Assembly (NCBI GenBank): GCA_022496805.1
Contig: CM040090.1
Location: 11,216,001-11,280,000, forward strand
Source of the DNA: Pohlia nutans
Taxonomy: Eukaryota > Streptophyta > Bryopsida > Bryales > Mniaceae
Direction of reading: 5' to 3'
DNA length: 64,000 nucleotides
Each line of letters opens with the position of its first letter. Within the stretch, counting starts at the first letter, position 1. Under the pieces are notes generated by a model that had not been told where the DNA came from, made no database searches, and was given only the letters and a program-made list of their open reading frames with translations. The position numbers and the translations under genes were made by a program. Below are positions 10,956-21,369 of the stretch, piece after piece.

Positions 10956-12858
10956 TAGTCCTCGCCTACTACAGCAGAAAGCAAAGCCGCCGCGTCATGA
11001 AAGTATGGAAAGAATTCATGTGTGTATTCTTCTGCAATTGAAATCACGAAAAGAACAGGGTCGTTCGATGCCAAGTGTAGGAGACGACGACGAAGAAGAA
11101 GCAGCGGACAGTACTACAGTACAAGGGTTCATTAGGTTCTCATCTCTCACTGTTACCTTACCCCACCACTCACCGAGGCACACATAATATTCTATTGTAA
11201 AAAAAAAAATACAGCATTATTATATGATTGTTGGACGAGCGCCACTTTGTTTGTGATGACTGGCGTTATGGAAAAAGAAAAGAAATGGACTCTGGGCGTG
11301 GCGGCGACGCATCATGAGTCACATGGCGATGATGCTTAGCTTACCCCTCCGAATCATCAACAAAAAAGAAATGATCATCATCCTTTGTCTTGAAATTCAA
11401 GAAGTTGCACAACACTGATCATTCGTTGCTAAAAACAAAATGGTGACAGTAGCAGCGAGAATCGAATCGAATCGAATTGCGAGGGAATGAATAACTGAGA
11501 CGGGAATGCGGCACCATGTCAGTTGTGGCTATTTGGAGCGCAGTGAATCCATGTCTTTATTTCACTGTGGCTTTGGCTATGGAAACGAAAAGCGGGAAGA
11601 TGGAGGTCACCGCTGAAGGTGCAAAGTGGTAGTCCATAGCTTACTACGTGGAGGGGCTATACGCAATTCTAGGGACGAAAGGCGAACTGAAGGGTGGAGG
11701 CAAATGTACGTGTGGCGGAGTTCTGACAGCCAGGAAAGGAAACAGCAACCGGGAGTTAGGGGTAGAGTAAGTTAAGACGTAGTAGTGCTTTGTTTGGGTT
11801 TTGATTCATTTTTTTGTGTTGAGTTTCGGGGAAGGGTTATCTCTCTTCTGGCTCTCTCTTTTCCTTCATTTTTTCAGCAAGCAGTGACTACTGAGGAGAA
11901 GAAATAAATTTAAAAAGAAAAGGTTAGTTTTACTCTCATCTTTACTGCCATACGTTTTGCTAACTTATTTCTCCGAAATCATGAAATACTTCCTTTCTCT
12001 CGTCTCTGCTGCGTGCGTCTGTCTGTCCGTCACCCTGCTGGACCGGTCAGTTAGTTTGTTTTCCCCTTTAGTTTCTTTGGGGGTTTTTAGTTTTAGTTTT
12101 TCCGCCGTAAGTATTCCGTTGATGCGGTTGTTTGTGGTTTGGTTTTCCCGTTCCGTTTCGGATGAGTCAGTGGCGCCGTGAAGGTTAGTAACGTGGCAGC
12201 CACGTTTTTTATTTTCATTTTGTTGCCTCTGATAATGCCGTTTTAGTTTGGTTTTCTGCGACGAGGGTTTAATCTTAGAGGTCCACCACTCCTGTCGAGC
12301 TCAGGCTTTTACAGAAATGGTTTAGTACTTTTCAAGTATTTCGTTGCATGAAAACCCTTTCCAGTTACTGCGGCTGTGGTTTCCCCTCTCAGGGGTTAGC
12401 AGTCGTTTGCGTGTAGATTGTCTGTCAGTGGGTTTAGAAGTACTACCGACCACCTTCCTTCTTCTAGCCTCTGGTCCACCATAACTCGCTCGAAACTTCA
12501 TCGCTGGTTCCGGTTGAACTCGGATAGCAAGTTGAAAATCATCATCACGTTGCCTGGGTTTTGCGTTCTCGGGGTTTTGGGCTGCTGGCGTCTCTATCTT
12601 AGCGGTAGACACCAGTACGAGTGCCAGTTTCAGAGAAGAAGCGCTGTAGACCTGCTTTTTCAAATATTGGCGCGTCGGAGTCCCAGTTGGGTTTTCGTGG
12701 ATGGCTTTCTGTTCTTAGTTATAACGTCAAACGACAACGCGCTAATCAATCTCTCGAATTCGGAGGAATGTATCGAGTCGGTGCGAATTCGGACTATCTA
12801 GGATTTTAACATGTAGTGTTGCCACAGGTCACGGTCTGTTTAAACTCTTTTGTACGAG
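10956..12858. promoter_or_regulatory. shared upstream region of two divergent genes
   Basis: This 1.9 kb lies between the MSL start (minus strand) and the AT-hook start (plus strand), so it must contain both promoters and leaders. It becomes richer in T/TTC runs from 11800 to 12100, typical of plant 5' regions. An in-frame TTG and an upstream stop precede the AT-hook ATG. I could not identify a TATA box or a specific factor site with confidence. Short open frames here look like chance. Confidence 0.5.
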
Positions 12859-13584
12859 ATGGAAGGCGACCCAGGAGCGCAACAGCAGCAACAACTATTA
12901 CTACAACAACAGCAACAACAACAACCGGTGAAGCGAAAACGAGGACGGCCGCGCAAATCCGAGACGGGAACTCCCTCGCAAACGACACCCGGAACGGATT
13001 CCACGTTGAAGGCGCGCAAGCAACGGAAGCGGAAAGGGGATACCGATGCGCCCACGCCGTCCAGCGTGGACGTGTCCATGATCGGGCAACAAGTGACGGG
13101 CGTTTTGGAAGGCACGTTCGACGCGGGCTACCTCCTGTCTGTCCGCGTCGGAAACTCCGACACCATCCTGCGCGGCGTGGTGTTCGGGCCGGGGTTGTCC
13201 GTGCCCCTTTCGAAGCTGAACGACGTCGCGCCGGGCGTCAAGCAAGTGCGCCGCGAGGAGAAGCCGTTGCCATTGCCAGTTGCTCCGAAACCAGTTGCAA
13301 AACCAGTTGTTGCCTTCCCGTCGCCGCTCTCGTTCATGGTGCCGAGCTCCATCCCGCCCACCTCGGCCGTGCTCGAATCCGCCGCTGCATTGTTCGGAGA
13401 CTCCATCGCTGCTGCTGCTTCTTCCTCGCCGGCTCCAAGCACAGGCCTCGTCGCTGCGTTGCAACAATTGCCCGGCGGTGGCTACACTGTTCCGGATCCT
13501 GCAACGTTCACCTCCTTCCAACCGGAATCTGTCAAGACTCTGAATTTCTCTCATTGTCAAAGCAGCCCGGGCCGTGCAAATTGA
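12859..13584 (+). CDS. AT-hook nuclear protein
   Basis: Single-exon gene, 241 residues, from the first in-frame ATG. It starts with MEGDPG and a glutamine tract with a short LLL break (residues 8-22), then KRKRGRPRKSE, a textbook AT-hook with the GRP core that binds the minor groove of AT-rich DNA. A second basic stretch (ARKQRKRKG) follows. The block IGQQVTGVLEGTFDAGYLL...DTILRGVVFGPG (about residues 76-115) is shared, from memory, with small plant AT-hook proteins of the Arabidopsis At5g52890 kind. It is not the PPC domain of AHL proteins. The C-terminal half is Pro/Ser/Ala-rich and probably disordered. It likely acts as a chromatin or transcription accessory factor in the nucleus. GC-rich codon use produces long shadow frames on both strands. 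Confidence 0.85.
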   Translation: MEGDPGAQQQQQLLLQQQQQQQPVKRKRGRPRKSETGTPSQTTPGTDSTLKARKQRKRKGDTDAPTPSSVDVSMIGQQVTGVLEGTFDAGYLLSVRVGNSDTILRGVVFGPGLSVPLSKLNDVAPGVKQVRREEKPLPLPVAPKPVAKPVVAFPSPLSFMVPSSIPPTSAVLESAAALFGDSIAAAASSSPAPSTGLVAALQQLPGGGYTVPDPATFTSFQPESVKTLNFSHCQSSPGRAN

Positions 13585-14483
13585 TTCATGGCTTGGAGCT
13601 GGATATCCGGTGTCGGTGTACATGAAGATGATTTGATTAGCTGCAACTTGGTTGAGGAAGACATTGACGTAGCCATTCATCTTGAGCTAGAAAAGCAGCA
13701 GCGGGGGTATGAATAGCAACAACTGGAGACAGGCAAGTAAGTTAGTTGCCAAGGTGTACCATGTCTGCAAGGAAACATTTCCTTGACACTCACTGTCTCC
13801 CATTTGTTTCCTCTTTTGCATCAAATGCAGCGCTTGAAACCTTTTTCTTTTCTCTTTAAGAATATCATGGCCGAGGGAGGCCTTTGATTTTACCTCTCTT
13901 CCTCTCTACCTGAGTTTGTCAAAGAGTCTGTGAATTCGTATTTGAATTGTGCAAGCAGGCAAATTGGTGGCTTGGAGCTGGATCCTATGTTGCTGTACAT
14001 GAAATGATAATTATTCCCCAGTTGTTTGATTTGGTTTGAGGAAGACAGTCATCTATCTTGAACTAGAAAAGGGGTATGAATGGATATTAGCCAGCAACAA
14101 CTACACTCGGCGACAGGCAAGTATGTAAGTGTGCTATGTCGATCCCATTTGTTTCCTCTTTTGCATAAACCCCTAAAGGACCATAAGGCCACCAGGTGCC
14201 TCCTATTTTTTTCAGTGATTTTGAGTAGGTTTTATGTAGGTTCTTTTTTGTTTATTTTTATTTTATTTTTAATTCAACATATGTAATATTCTTCACTAAT
14301 TCTAGTGCTATAAAATTTTGTCTCATTCAAATTTTAATTTTCACGATATGATCGTTTAAACTTGTCATTTTAAAACCATGAATCCTTGGTCCTTTCGCTG
14401 GTCCTGTTTTTTTCATCTCTTGAAAAATATCATGGCCGAGCTAGGCAGGCCTTTGATTTTACCTCTCTTTGAATTCTCTCTAT
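13577..14483 (+). repeat. duplicated 3' segment of the AT-hook gene
   Basis: The stretch 13577-13913 begins at the AT-hook stop codon and recurs at 13959-14483. Shared landmarks in the same order are CAAATTG then GGCTTGGAGCTGGAT, TTGAGGAAGACA, GGGTATGAAT, GACAGGCAAGTA, TTTCCTCTTTTGCAT, and AATATCATGGCCGAG followed by GGCCTTTGATTTTACC. The second copy is longer because a family-1 MITE (14165-14404) sits within it. Neither copy encodes a protein. Confidence 0.8.
14165..14404 (-). mobile_element. TTAA-MITE family 1, inverted
   Basis: One end reads AAACCCCTAAAGGACC and the other GGTCCTTTCGCTGGTCC, with the reverse-complement family-1 body between. It lies immediately after TTTTGCAT of the second copy of the 3' duplication, so insertion came after the duplication or hit only one copy. 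Both TTAA borders are eroded. Confidence 0.8.
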
Positions 14484-15017
14484 TTCTACAACCTCGGAGT
14501 TCATTGCAATGTTTGTCTTGAGGATTTTATCTGCATTTCTTGTGTTATGCTGACCTGTACGGAAAGCTAACATGCTCTGGGGATCTGTTCCAGAGAGGAC
14601 AGTCATAGCCTCTATGTTGAGAACTAGGAGAATCTGAAACGTATTCATTGTATATTAGTTCCTATGATTAATGTTTTTTTATACATAACGTTGTTCAGCC
14701 CACTACTGTCCACCTTCAAATCTCAAGCATCTGGGAGGGGATTGGAGGAATCGCAGAGCATTTTATGTAACTTCAGCTAATGGTTGAATTATTTTATTGG
14801 TTGAATTATTTTATTAGCAGACTAGCGGTTGGCGCTTGCTTTGCAACGCATTAGAGCAACCATTTTAATGCATTTTCCATACTACAAAATATTTTAAAAA
14901 ATACTCATTTGAAAATTTTATAGAAGATTGGAAGAGTATAGATGGAGCGGGCTACAAACATTAAGTGTTAGTTATTGATATTAGTGATAATAATCCTTAG
15001 CACTTAGGCATAGTCAT
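14484..15017. other. intergenic, nothing recognised
   Basis: No gene or repeat ends seen. A 72-codon minus-strand frame at 14430-14648 overlaps the duplicated 3' segment and is not supported. Confidence 0.4.
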
Positions 15018-15187
15018 CCGTGGACAATTTTTCATCCACGGACAGTTTTTCCATCCATGGATTGTTTTCTCATCTACGGACTAATTTTTTCATCCGCGGA
15101 CTGGTTTTTCATCCGCGGACTGTTTTTTCATCCACGGACTGTTTTTTCATCCGCTCACTGTTTCTTCATCCGCAGTGGATGAAACTG
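15018..15187. repeat. about eight tandem 21-base units
   Basis: Degenerate direct repeats of a unit close to CATCCRCGGACTGTTTTTT run from 15026 to 15170. They end in a small palindrome around ATCCGCAGTGGATG. They lie about 570 bases beyond the stop of the Helitron frame, on the side where the element's 3' end is expected. Confidence 0.8.
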
Positions 15188-15760
15188 TAATTTGGGCAGA
15201 ATCTATTAACAGTGAGTTAATATCTCCCAAAATAATCATTATTTTTGAATTCCGACTTTGGATTTGGGCTCTCTAGGGGGGTTTTTATCTAGCAGGAAGG
15301 AAAAAAAATTGTGTAGAAGGTTTTTCAAAAACCACATTTTTGTGAGTGTTTATTATAAAATTTTTTAAAGAAGTTCAATGCCTAACTTTGTAGGTAGATT
15401 GCTAGGGCATTTTTACTTGGTTTTAAATATCCATAACAATTTTAGTCAATGACAATGAAAGTGTATACAATGATTGATACAAACATGCACACATTAAAAT
15501 GCAGAGGCATTCAAATATAAATACCAAAAATGCTTATAGAATGATTTGGTTGTATTTATTGATATAGTAATATAGTAATAAATAAAATGTCTCAATTGAG
15601 ACAATGACATCATGATGGACACCAAAAGAATATAGATGGATGGAAGGGGACGTCGCCAAAGCGTGCATGAACCCTAAACATGCAGAGTTTGAAACAAACT
15701 CTTAACTTTCCCATCCACCTGATTCAAGTGTAAATATTTAGAGGAACTTATATGACAATG
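15188..15760. other. noncoding flank of the Helitron frame
   Basis: AT-rich and noncoding. The Helitron 3' terminus (CTRR on the minus strand, with a hairpin just before it) should lie in or beyond this stretch. I could not choose a single convincing candidate. Confidence 0.4.
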
Positions 15761-18700
15761 TCATGTAAAAACCTCATGATAGACAACGTTTTTCACCGTT
15801 CCCACGGCTTCATTGTTGTCATTGGCAACCTTAATGTTTGCAGGATGTCTACCACGAGACAATGCCACATATAATTGACCATGGCTAAATACTTCATTGC
15901 GAAGATAAATGCCGACTCGATCATATGATTGGCCCTGCGATTTGTTGATTGTCATGGCAAAAGCGCCAGTGACAGGAAATTGTCTCCGGCAAAGTGTGAA
16001 TGGCAAGCGGCTATCGTTGCAATGATGTGTGATTCTAGGAATCAATACCTCTTGGCTACGATAGCGACCTTCTACAATTTCACATAGCAATACACTCGGA
16101 GACACTTGCAAAAGACGCAAACGACTACCATTGCACAAACCTTTTGCCGGATTCAAGTTCCTTAGCAACATCAAATATTGGCCACATTTAAGACTTAATT
16201 GGTGAGGAGGCAAACCGCTCAATTGTAAAGAATTCAAAAACTCTACTGGATAATGATGGGCATGCTCATCATTTTCGTGGACAAAATCAGCACTAAAACA
16301 TTGATGCACATCACCAGGTATGCGATCGGTGATTCTTCGGTTGATTTCTTGGGCATCATCATTTCGGACAGCCAAAATAACGCGCTCAGAGAAATCAACC
16401 GGATCATCAAATATAGCATCAATGAGACCATCTAAAGAATTTCCAGGAGCAACCAATCCCAGCGGTAGATCTACTTTTGGACCGGTTTTGCCCTCACCAA
16501 TATCTAACAAAAACTTTTGAAAGTCCGGTTGACTTTGCAAACGCATGTTAGTGGTCAAATGAAAATGTTGCATTAATGGAAATAAATATGAATGTCGCAA
16601 GCAAGCTTGAACAGTCTGCTTGCGACCTCCACGTACAACTACAGGCAAAGTTTGGCGAAAATCACCGCCATATAAAACTACAACACCGCCATTTGGACTA
16701 TCTACACCGCGTATATCTCGCAACGATCTGTCTATAGCTTCAAACATATAACGATGGCCCGCACAAGCTTCATCAAGTACAATCAATTGTACTTCACGTA
16801 AGCTTTGACCTAATGTAGATTGGGCACTAATGCTACAAATCGATGCATCATGCAATTGTAATGGAATAGCAAGAGATGAATGTGCCGTTCGCCCTTCATC
16901 CAAAAGGCATGCGGCAATTCCACTTGTTGCCATTGCCATACACTTAACACTACGACCGCGAAGATAACCTAATATGGTATTATACAAAAAAGTCTTACCT
17001 GTACCACCGGGACCATCTAAAAAGAAAAGCTTATTTGGAGAATCGGAATTCAAAACGGCAGTAGTTACCGCATTGAAAACAATGTATTGTTCATCGTTGA
17101 GCTTTCCTACATCCTCTTCTAGAAATGTACAATTTTGATTATCAGAATCAATGTTGTCATTGGCATCACTGCCAACATCAACAATGTTTGAATAACCTAA
17201 CTCATTCAATTCTTCGATATTAAAAAAATCTGTAAGATGTTTATCTGATGATGACAAATATTCCTCAATGCTCAAAATCGCTTTGCAATAGCGATTTTGA
17301 TCATTGCGCCAATCATCAGACATAGCGTCAAGATGTGTCTTTAGTAAACCAAAAGGATCTAGCGGTTGTCCAAACACAAGAAGTGTTGCAAACAACCTCC
17401 GAATTTGTTTAGGCAACGCAATGACAGTTGCCTCTTGCAAACAATTTTCCCACTCGGTATCATCGTGTAAAAGTCCTCTTGCAATACTGGCGGCTTTGTA
17501 CGTTGGATACACCGTATCATGAAAACAAAGTAGGTCCTCAAATGAAGTTGGTGCCTCAACATGAGTCAACAACAAACGCAAGTAAAATACTTCGGTACCT
17601 ACGGGAACCATATTTATCCGACCAAAAACTTTTATCTTACGTTGTCTTCTTTCCCACATGTTATTCTTCACATCCCACTTGTAATAGAGTGGAAGATCCA
17701 TGTAACGAAGAAGCATGTGATTGCCTTGATTGCCAGAAGCAATTAAGGCACGAATGCGGCAATTGAGCTCAAAAAACTTGGTGAGTCTAGTCTCAACATT
17801 TTGATCAATCACCGACTGCAAAGATGTTCCTTCCTCAAAAGTAACATATTGTTGACCAGGAAGGTGAACCGGTAAACGACAAATACTATGGCTCTTATTG
17901 TTGGTTTCAAAACCAAAAAGCCTCCAACATGCTTCTTGAGCGGCCACATAACGGCCCTCCAAGAAATCCTTAACTTCATCTATAACTTCATCTATTTCCA
18001 CAACTCCACGATCTGGACCTTTAAAAATATACTTGTGGAGATATTTGACAGTTTTTACCGAACTGCAAATTTCCACATTGATATGACAATTAAACCGACC
18101 TATCAAATATGGATTGTATGGCACAACCCATCGATTATCTAAATGGACGATTTGTCCACGTACGCGTTTTTCGATGTATCGACCGTGGTTTCGACGGCGG
18201 TACAAAACATGACCGTCACCATCCACCTCGGTGTTATCTCGAGCTTGCATCGGATAATCCTTTGTACATCTATTGTCTTCCATGCATGGACAATTGGGAT
18301 TGTCCAAACCACATGGTCCATGCATCATGTGCTTGGCAACCGCGGCATACAATTGCGGTTGTCTCTCTAAATCGGGAATCTCCGAACATACTATCTTATC
18401 TACAAGGTCACAATCATTGACCTTGTCTTTCAACCAAAGAAGAATGTGAGCATGAGGAAGACCACGTTTTTGAAACTCAATAGTGTAACAAAAAGCAATG
18501 GTCTCTCCCATGACATTCTTCTTTGTAATCTCATCCATCAACGCTCTTAGCTTAAGCTCAAAAACACGCACGACAATATCTGGACGATCAGGAGGACTTT
18601 GACCTGGCTCAAGCTCATCAAGAATCTCAGGCCAGGTCGGATTACATGTCATTGTCACAAACAAATCGGGCTTTCCTAAAACTCTAACTAAAACCATGCT

Positions 18701-19810
18701 ATCATGAAAGAGTTTTTGCATGTACCGGGGGGAACCAATGAATGTTGCAGGTAAGACAATACGTCGCCCAATGCGTGCCGTATTGTCTCCCTGTAAAGCA
18801 TCCACGACCCCCTGATAGCATTCTGCACGAAGTTCGGTTTGATGATGTCTAATGAAAAGTAAATTTTCATGTTCTACACGTAGATATTGATCCACTACAT
18901 ATTGCTGGAATAATCTACCAGCCTTGTGTAATACATTGGATTCCGGCCGCTTTTGAAGCAAATACTGGACATATGACTTTAAAGTCACTCCAGTATCTGC
19001 TTTAAAAGTCGGTGACCACCCACATTGTCCGTCAGGAAACAACAATGGATAAGATAAAGCATCGTAAGCTGGATGAACTTCTTTTATACGTTGCAAACCT
19101 CCACCATGTTGGTGAAGAATAATATCTCTACCAAAATTCATGTATTGTTCGTCAAGAACAACAGCAGCAACTTCTGGAACTACTTGGCGATTATAGCGAC
19201 GGGGATGTTCTCCAAAAGGAACTTCACCGGAGATACGGAGCCCCATATTTTGTCCCCTTTGAAGAACATCACGCGAAGACTTGAAACCACGAACCAACGC
19301 ATTAATGGATTCTAAAACTTCTTGAATGTTATTAATAATATCACAATGAAGATCATCAAAAATCTCCATACGGCGATTTGTTTGTAAATCATCATCCAAG
19401 AAATAAATTTGTGCAAATTTAGCGTCTTGGTCTAAATCGGGTTGTAAATTTCCAATGTGATGACATAACTCTCCGTTTACACGAAAAGTATATACCCCTC
19501 TACCTTCAACTTGGCCGGATTGAAATTTACTTCGCATACTTGTAAATGCAAAAGCTTGATTATATTTTCGAATGGATTTGAGAAAATCTCGAGATTTAGG
19601 TGTTGTGCCCGTATAAAGCTCGTTGAGCATTGGATGGACAATGGGGTGATTAATATGTTCATTGGCAATTTTGCCATTGTAACAACAAATGGTATTCTTT
19701 TCTTTCTTAAAACGAAACGCCAAACATTTTGAGCATTGAATGCACATTGATCCAACACTATAAACATTGACATCAACAAAATTATCAATGGTAGACAAAG
19801 CACGAGCCAT
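15761..19810 (-). CDS. Helitron Rep/PIF1-type helicase (RepHel)
   Basis: Uninterrupted frame of 1349 residues encoding the Helitron transposase, which nicks DNA, drives rolling-circle replication and unwinds the strand. The N-terminal zinc-finger-like cluster has CIQCSKC at about 23-29, then a CC pair. The Rep (HUH endonuclease) domain shows MTCNPTWPEI, HAHILLWL (HUH near 453) and YLHKYIFKG with the two tyrosines near 590. The C-terminal PIF1-like superfamily-1 helicase has GPGGTGKT (Walker A near 933), IVLDEA (Walker B), GGDFRQTLPVV, TNMRL, then TINKSQGQS and YVALSRGR close to the end. All catalytic motifs are present and there is no frameshift or stop, unusual for an old copy. Length fits plant RepHel proteins. 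No RPA-like or endonuclease extra domain was seen. Confidence 0.95.
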   Translation of the reverse strand: MARALSTIDNFVDVNVYSVGSMCIQCSKCLAFRFKKEKNTICCYNGKIANEHINHPIVHPMLNELYTGTTPKSRDFLKSIRKYNQAFAFTSMRSKFQSGQVEGRGVYTFRVNGELCHHIGNLQPDLDQDAKFAQIYFLDDDLQTNRRMEIFDDLHCDIINNIQEVLESINALVRGFKSSRDVLQRGQNMGLRISGEVPFGEHPRRYNRQVVPEVAAVVLDEQYMNFGRDIILHQHGGGLQRIKEVHPAYDALSYPLLFPDGQCGWSPTFKADTGVTLKSYVQYLLQKRPESNVLHKAGRLFQQYVVDQYLRVEHENLLFIRHHQTELRAECYQGVVDALQGDNTARIGRRIVLPATFIGSPRYMQKLFHDSMVLVRVLGKPDLFVTMTCNPTWPEILDELEPGQSPPDRPDIVVRVFELKLRALMDEITKKNVMGETIAFCYTIEFQKRGLPHAHILLWLKDKVNDCDLVDKIVCSEIPDLERQPQLYAAVAKHMMHGPCGLDNPNCPCMEDNRCTKDYPMQARDNTEVDGDGHVLYRRRNHGRYIEKRVRGQIVHLDNRWVVPYNPYLIGRFNCHINVEICSSVKTVKYLHKYIFKGPDRGVVEIDEVIDEVKDFLEGRYVAAQEACWRLFGFETNNKSHSICRLPVHLPGQQYVTFEEGTSLQSVIDQNVETRLTKFFELNCRIRALIASGNQGNHMLLRYMDLPLYYKWDVKNNMWERRQRKIKVFGRINMVPVGTEVFYLRLLLTHVEAPTSFEDLLCFHDTVYPTYKAASIARGLLHDDTEWENCLQEATVIALPKQIRRLFATLLVFGQPLDPFGLLKTHLDAMSDDWRNDQNRYCKAILSIEEYLSSSDKHLTDFFNIEELNELGYSNIVDVGSDANDNIDSDNQNCTFLEEDVGKLNDEQYIVFNAVTTAVLNSDSPNKLFFLDGPGGTGKTFLYNTILGYLRGRSVKCMAMATSGIAACLLDEGRTAHSSLAIPLQLHDASICSISAQSTLGQSLREVQLIVLDEACAGHRYMFEAIDRSLRDIRGVDSPNGGVVVLYGGDFRQTLPVVVRGGRKQTVQACLRHSYLFPLMQHFHLTTNMRLQSQPDFQKFLLDIGEGKTGPKVDLPLGLVAPGNSLDGLIDAIFDDPVDFSERVILAVRNDDAQEINRRITDRIPGDVHQCFSADFVHENDEHAHHYPVEFLNSLQLSGLPPHQLSLKCGQYLMLLRNLNPAKGLCNGSRLRLLQVSPSVLLCEIVEGRYRSQEVLIPRITHHCNDSRLPFTLCRRQFPVTGAFAMTINKSQGQSYDRVGIYLRNEVFSHGQLYVALSRGRHPANIKVANDNNEAVGTVKNVVYHEVFT

Positions 19811-20473
19811 TCTCTAAAAAGTAGAATTTAGGATAGGATAGTGAAGATCCTATCGTAAATTCTAAATTCCACAAAGATAAAAAGATTTTTTAAGATAAAA
19901 AAGGTTTTAATAAAACGATGAAAAACCCTACCCGAAATCTCAAACTCCACAAAATATTTAATAAACCATAACCAAAACCAATACCAAAACAAAAACAAAA
20001 ACCATTTCAAAACTCAAAAAAAGGCTCTTGATAGTACCTCAAATAGCTTTGCTCCAAAAAAGTTGCTCTCCACTCCAAAAAGTTTACCTTCAATGCACTA
20101 CAATTCAAAAAATAAATTAAAATAAGGTTTTGAAGTTTTTGCATTCCAACATGGAATTTCATTTTGAAATCATATTTGAAAACTTAGTTTAAATTTTCAC
20201 TTACCAAATTTCAAAACTATACTTATCCAACAATTTCATCAAAACATCCACTTCCTCTCGAAGTAAAATATTAAAAAGAACATGATTAAAAATTTAAAAC
20301 TTAAAAGAGTGACTTAAATTATTTTTTTCCCAAAATATGCATTGTACAAAACCGTGTCCAGAAATAAAATAATAATAAACAAATAAGTAAATCATTTTAA
20401 GAAAATTAATTCAAAAAATTTCAAAAAATTTCAATTTTTTTTTCCCTGCAATATGCACAGAGCTGCAGCCAGG
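19811..20473. other. AT-rich leader of the Helitron frame
   Basis: Very AT-rich and noncoding, upstream of the minus-strand Helitron start. It presumably contains its promoter. No specific element could be assigned. Confidence 0.4.

Positions 20474-20537
<64 letters not shown>
20474..20537 (+). repeat. A(64) homopolymer
   Basis: An unbroken run of 64 A. Open frames rich in Phe or Lys over this run are artefacts. The length may be imprecise because homopolymers are hard to assemble. Confidence 0.9.
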
Positions 20538-20538
<1 letters not shown>

Positions 20539-20562
20539 GTAAAAGTAAAAGTTTCTGTTTTG

Positions 20563-20612
20563 CGGACAGCACAGAACTGCGGACAGCACAGAACTGCGAA
20601 CAGCAGCTGTGC
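20563..20612. repeat. short tandem GGACAGCACAGAACTGC
   Basis: Two direct units plus a partial third (GAACAGCAGCTGTGC) immediately follow the A run. A related CACAGAGCTGCAGCC lies just before the run (20457-20471), giving imperfect inverted flanks. Confidence 0.6.
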
Positions 20613-20809
20613 TCGTTTTTCAACATTTTGCTTTGCTTGTTTTTTGGTTCGTTTTTGGTGTTTTTGCACTCAATTTTCACTCAATGTCAACTTGATTTGA
20701 AGACGAATGTTTGAAAACTTGATTTTATGATTACCCAAAATCAAAAATCACCAAAAAATTGCAATCTCACCTCAAATTGCTTGAACAAATTTCTTGAACT
20801 TTGCAACTC

Positions 20810-21150
20810 CAACTCCAACTCCAACTCTCAACTTCCAACCTCCAAGATCACATCAACCAACTCCAACTCCAAACTCCAACTTCCAACTTCCAATTTTACA
20901 ACTCACAACTCACAATTTTGTCTTCACAACTCACAATTTTCAAATCTCAACTCACAATTTGCAATTTTCAATTCACAACTCTAACTCCAACTCTCAACTT
21001 CCAACCTCCAAGATCACATCAACCAACTCCAACTCCAAACTCCAACTTCCAACTTCCAATTTTACAACTCACAACTCACAATTTTGATTTCACAACTCAC
21101 AATTTTCAAATCTCAACTCACAATTTGCAATTTTCAATTCACAACTCAAA
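20810..21150. repeat. tandem duplication, 166-base period
   Basis: A CT/CA-rich unit built of CTCCAACT, CACAACT and TTCCAACT words occurs twice head to tail. Identical landmarks such as CAACTCTCAACTTCCAACCT fall at 20822 and 20988, 166 bases apart. All three forward frames stay open because of composition, not coding. Confidence 0.85.
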
Positions 21151-21284
21151 AGTGTAATCAAGAGCTTCAAAATTGTAATCAAGAGTTTCATATATGTTTT
21201 GGGTAAGCACAATTGTAACATACACTTGAAATTGATACACACACAAACTCAACGTTCAAATTTCAAAACGGCTCACTGAAAAGC

Positions 21285-21369
21285 TACAGTAAAAGTAAAA
21301 GTAAAAGTAAAAGTAAAAAAGCAAAAGTAAAAAAGCAAAAAAAAAAAGTAAAAGTAAAAGTAAAAGTAC
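21285..21369. repeat. (AAAAGT)n simple repeat
   Basis: Imperfect tandem AGTAAA/AAAAGT units with AAAAAAGC interruptions. Confidence 0.85.

Larger units (their letters stand above)
15018..21369 (-). mobile_element. putative autonomous Helitron, ends unresolved
   Basis: The Rep-helicase frame 15761-19810 marks a rolling-circle Helitron transposon. Flanking tandem repeats (15018-15187 and 20810-21150), a 64-base A run and a short GGACAGCACAGAACTGC tandem are plausible parts of it. The 5'-TC and CTRR-3' termini were not located, so both limits are guesses. Confidence 0.45.

Noticed and set aside
12816..13680. Open frames of 269 residues (+) and 259 residues (-) overlapping the AT-hook gene
   Set aside because: They are shadows of GC-rich codon use and CAG/CAA runs. 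Only the frame at 12859 has an AT-hook and a conserved plant block.
15026..15170. Spaced repeats that look like a CRISPR array
   Set aside because: Units are contiguous and degenerate with no unique spacers, and the genome is eukaryotic. It is a minisatellite.
14950..15300. Candidate Helitron 3' ends such as ATTAG near 14980 and CTAG near 15289
   Set aside because: None had both the right neighbouring bases and a convincing hairpin, so I left the terminus unplaced.
20411..20680. Two minus-strand frames with long Phe runs
   Set aside because: They are translations of the A(64) run.
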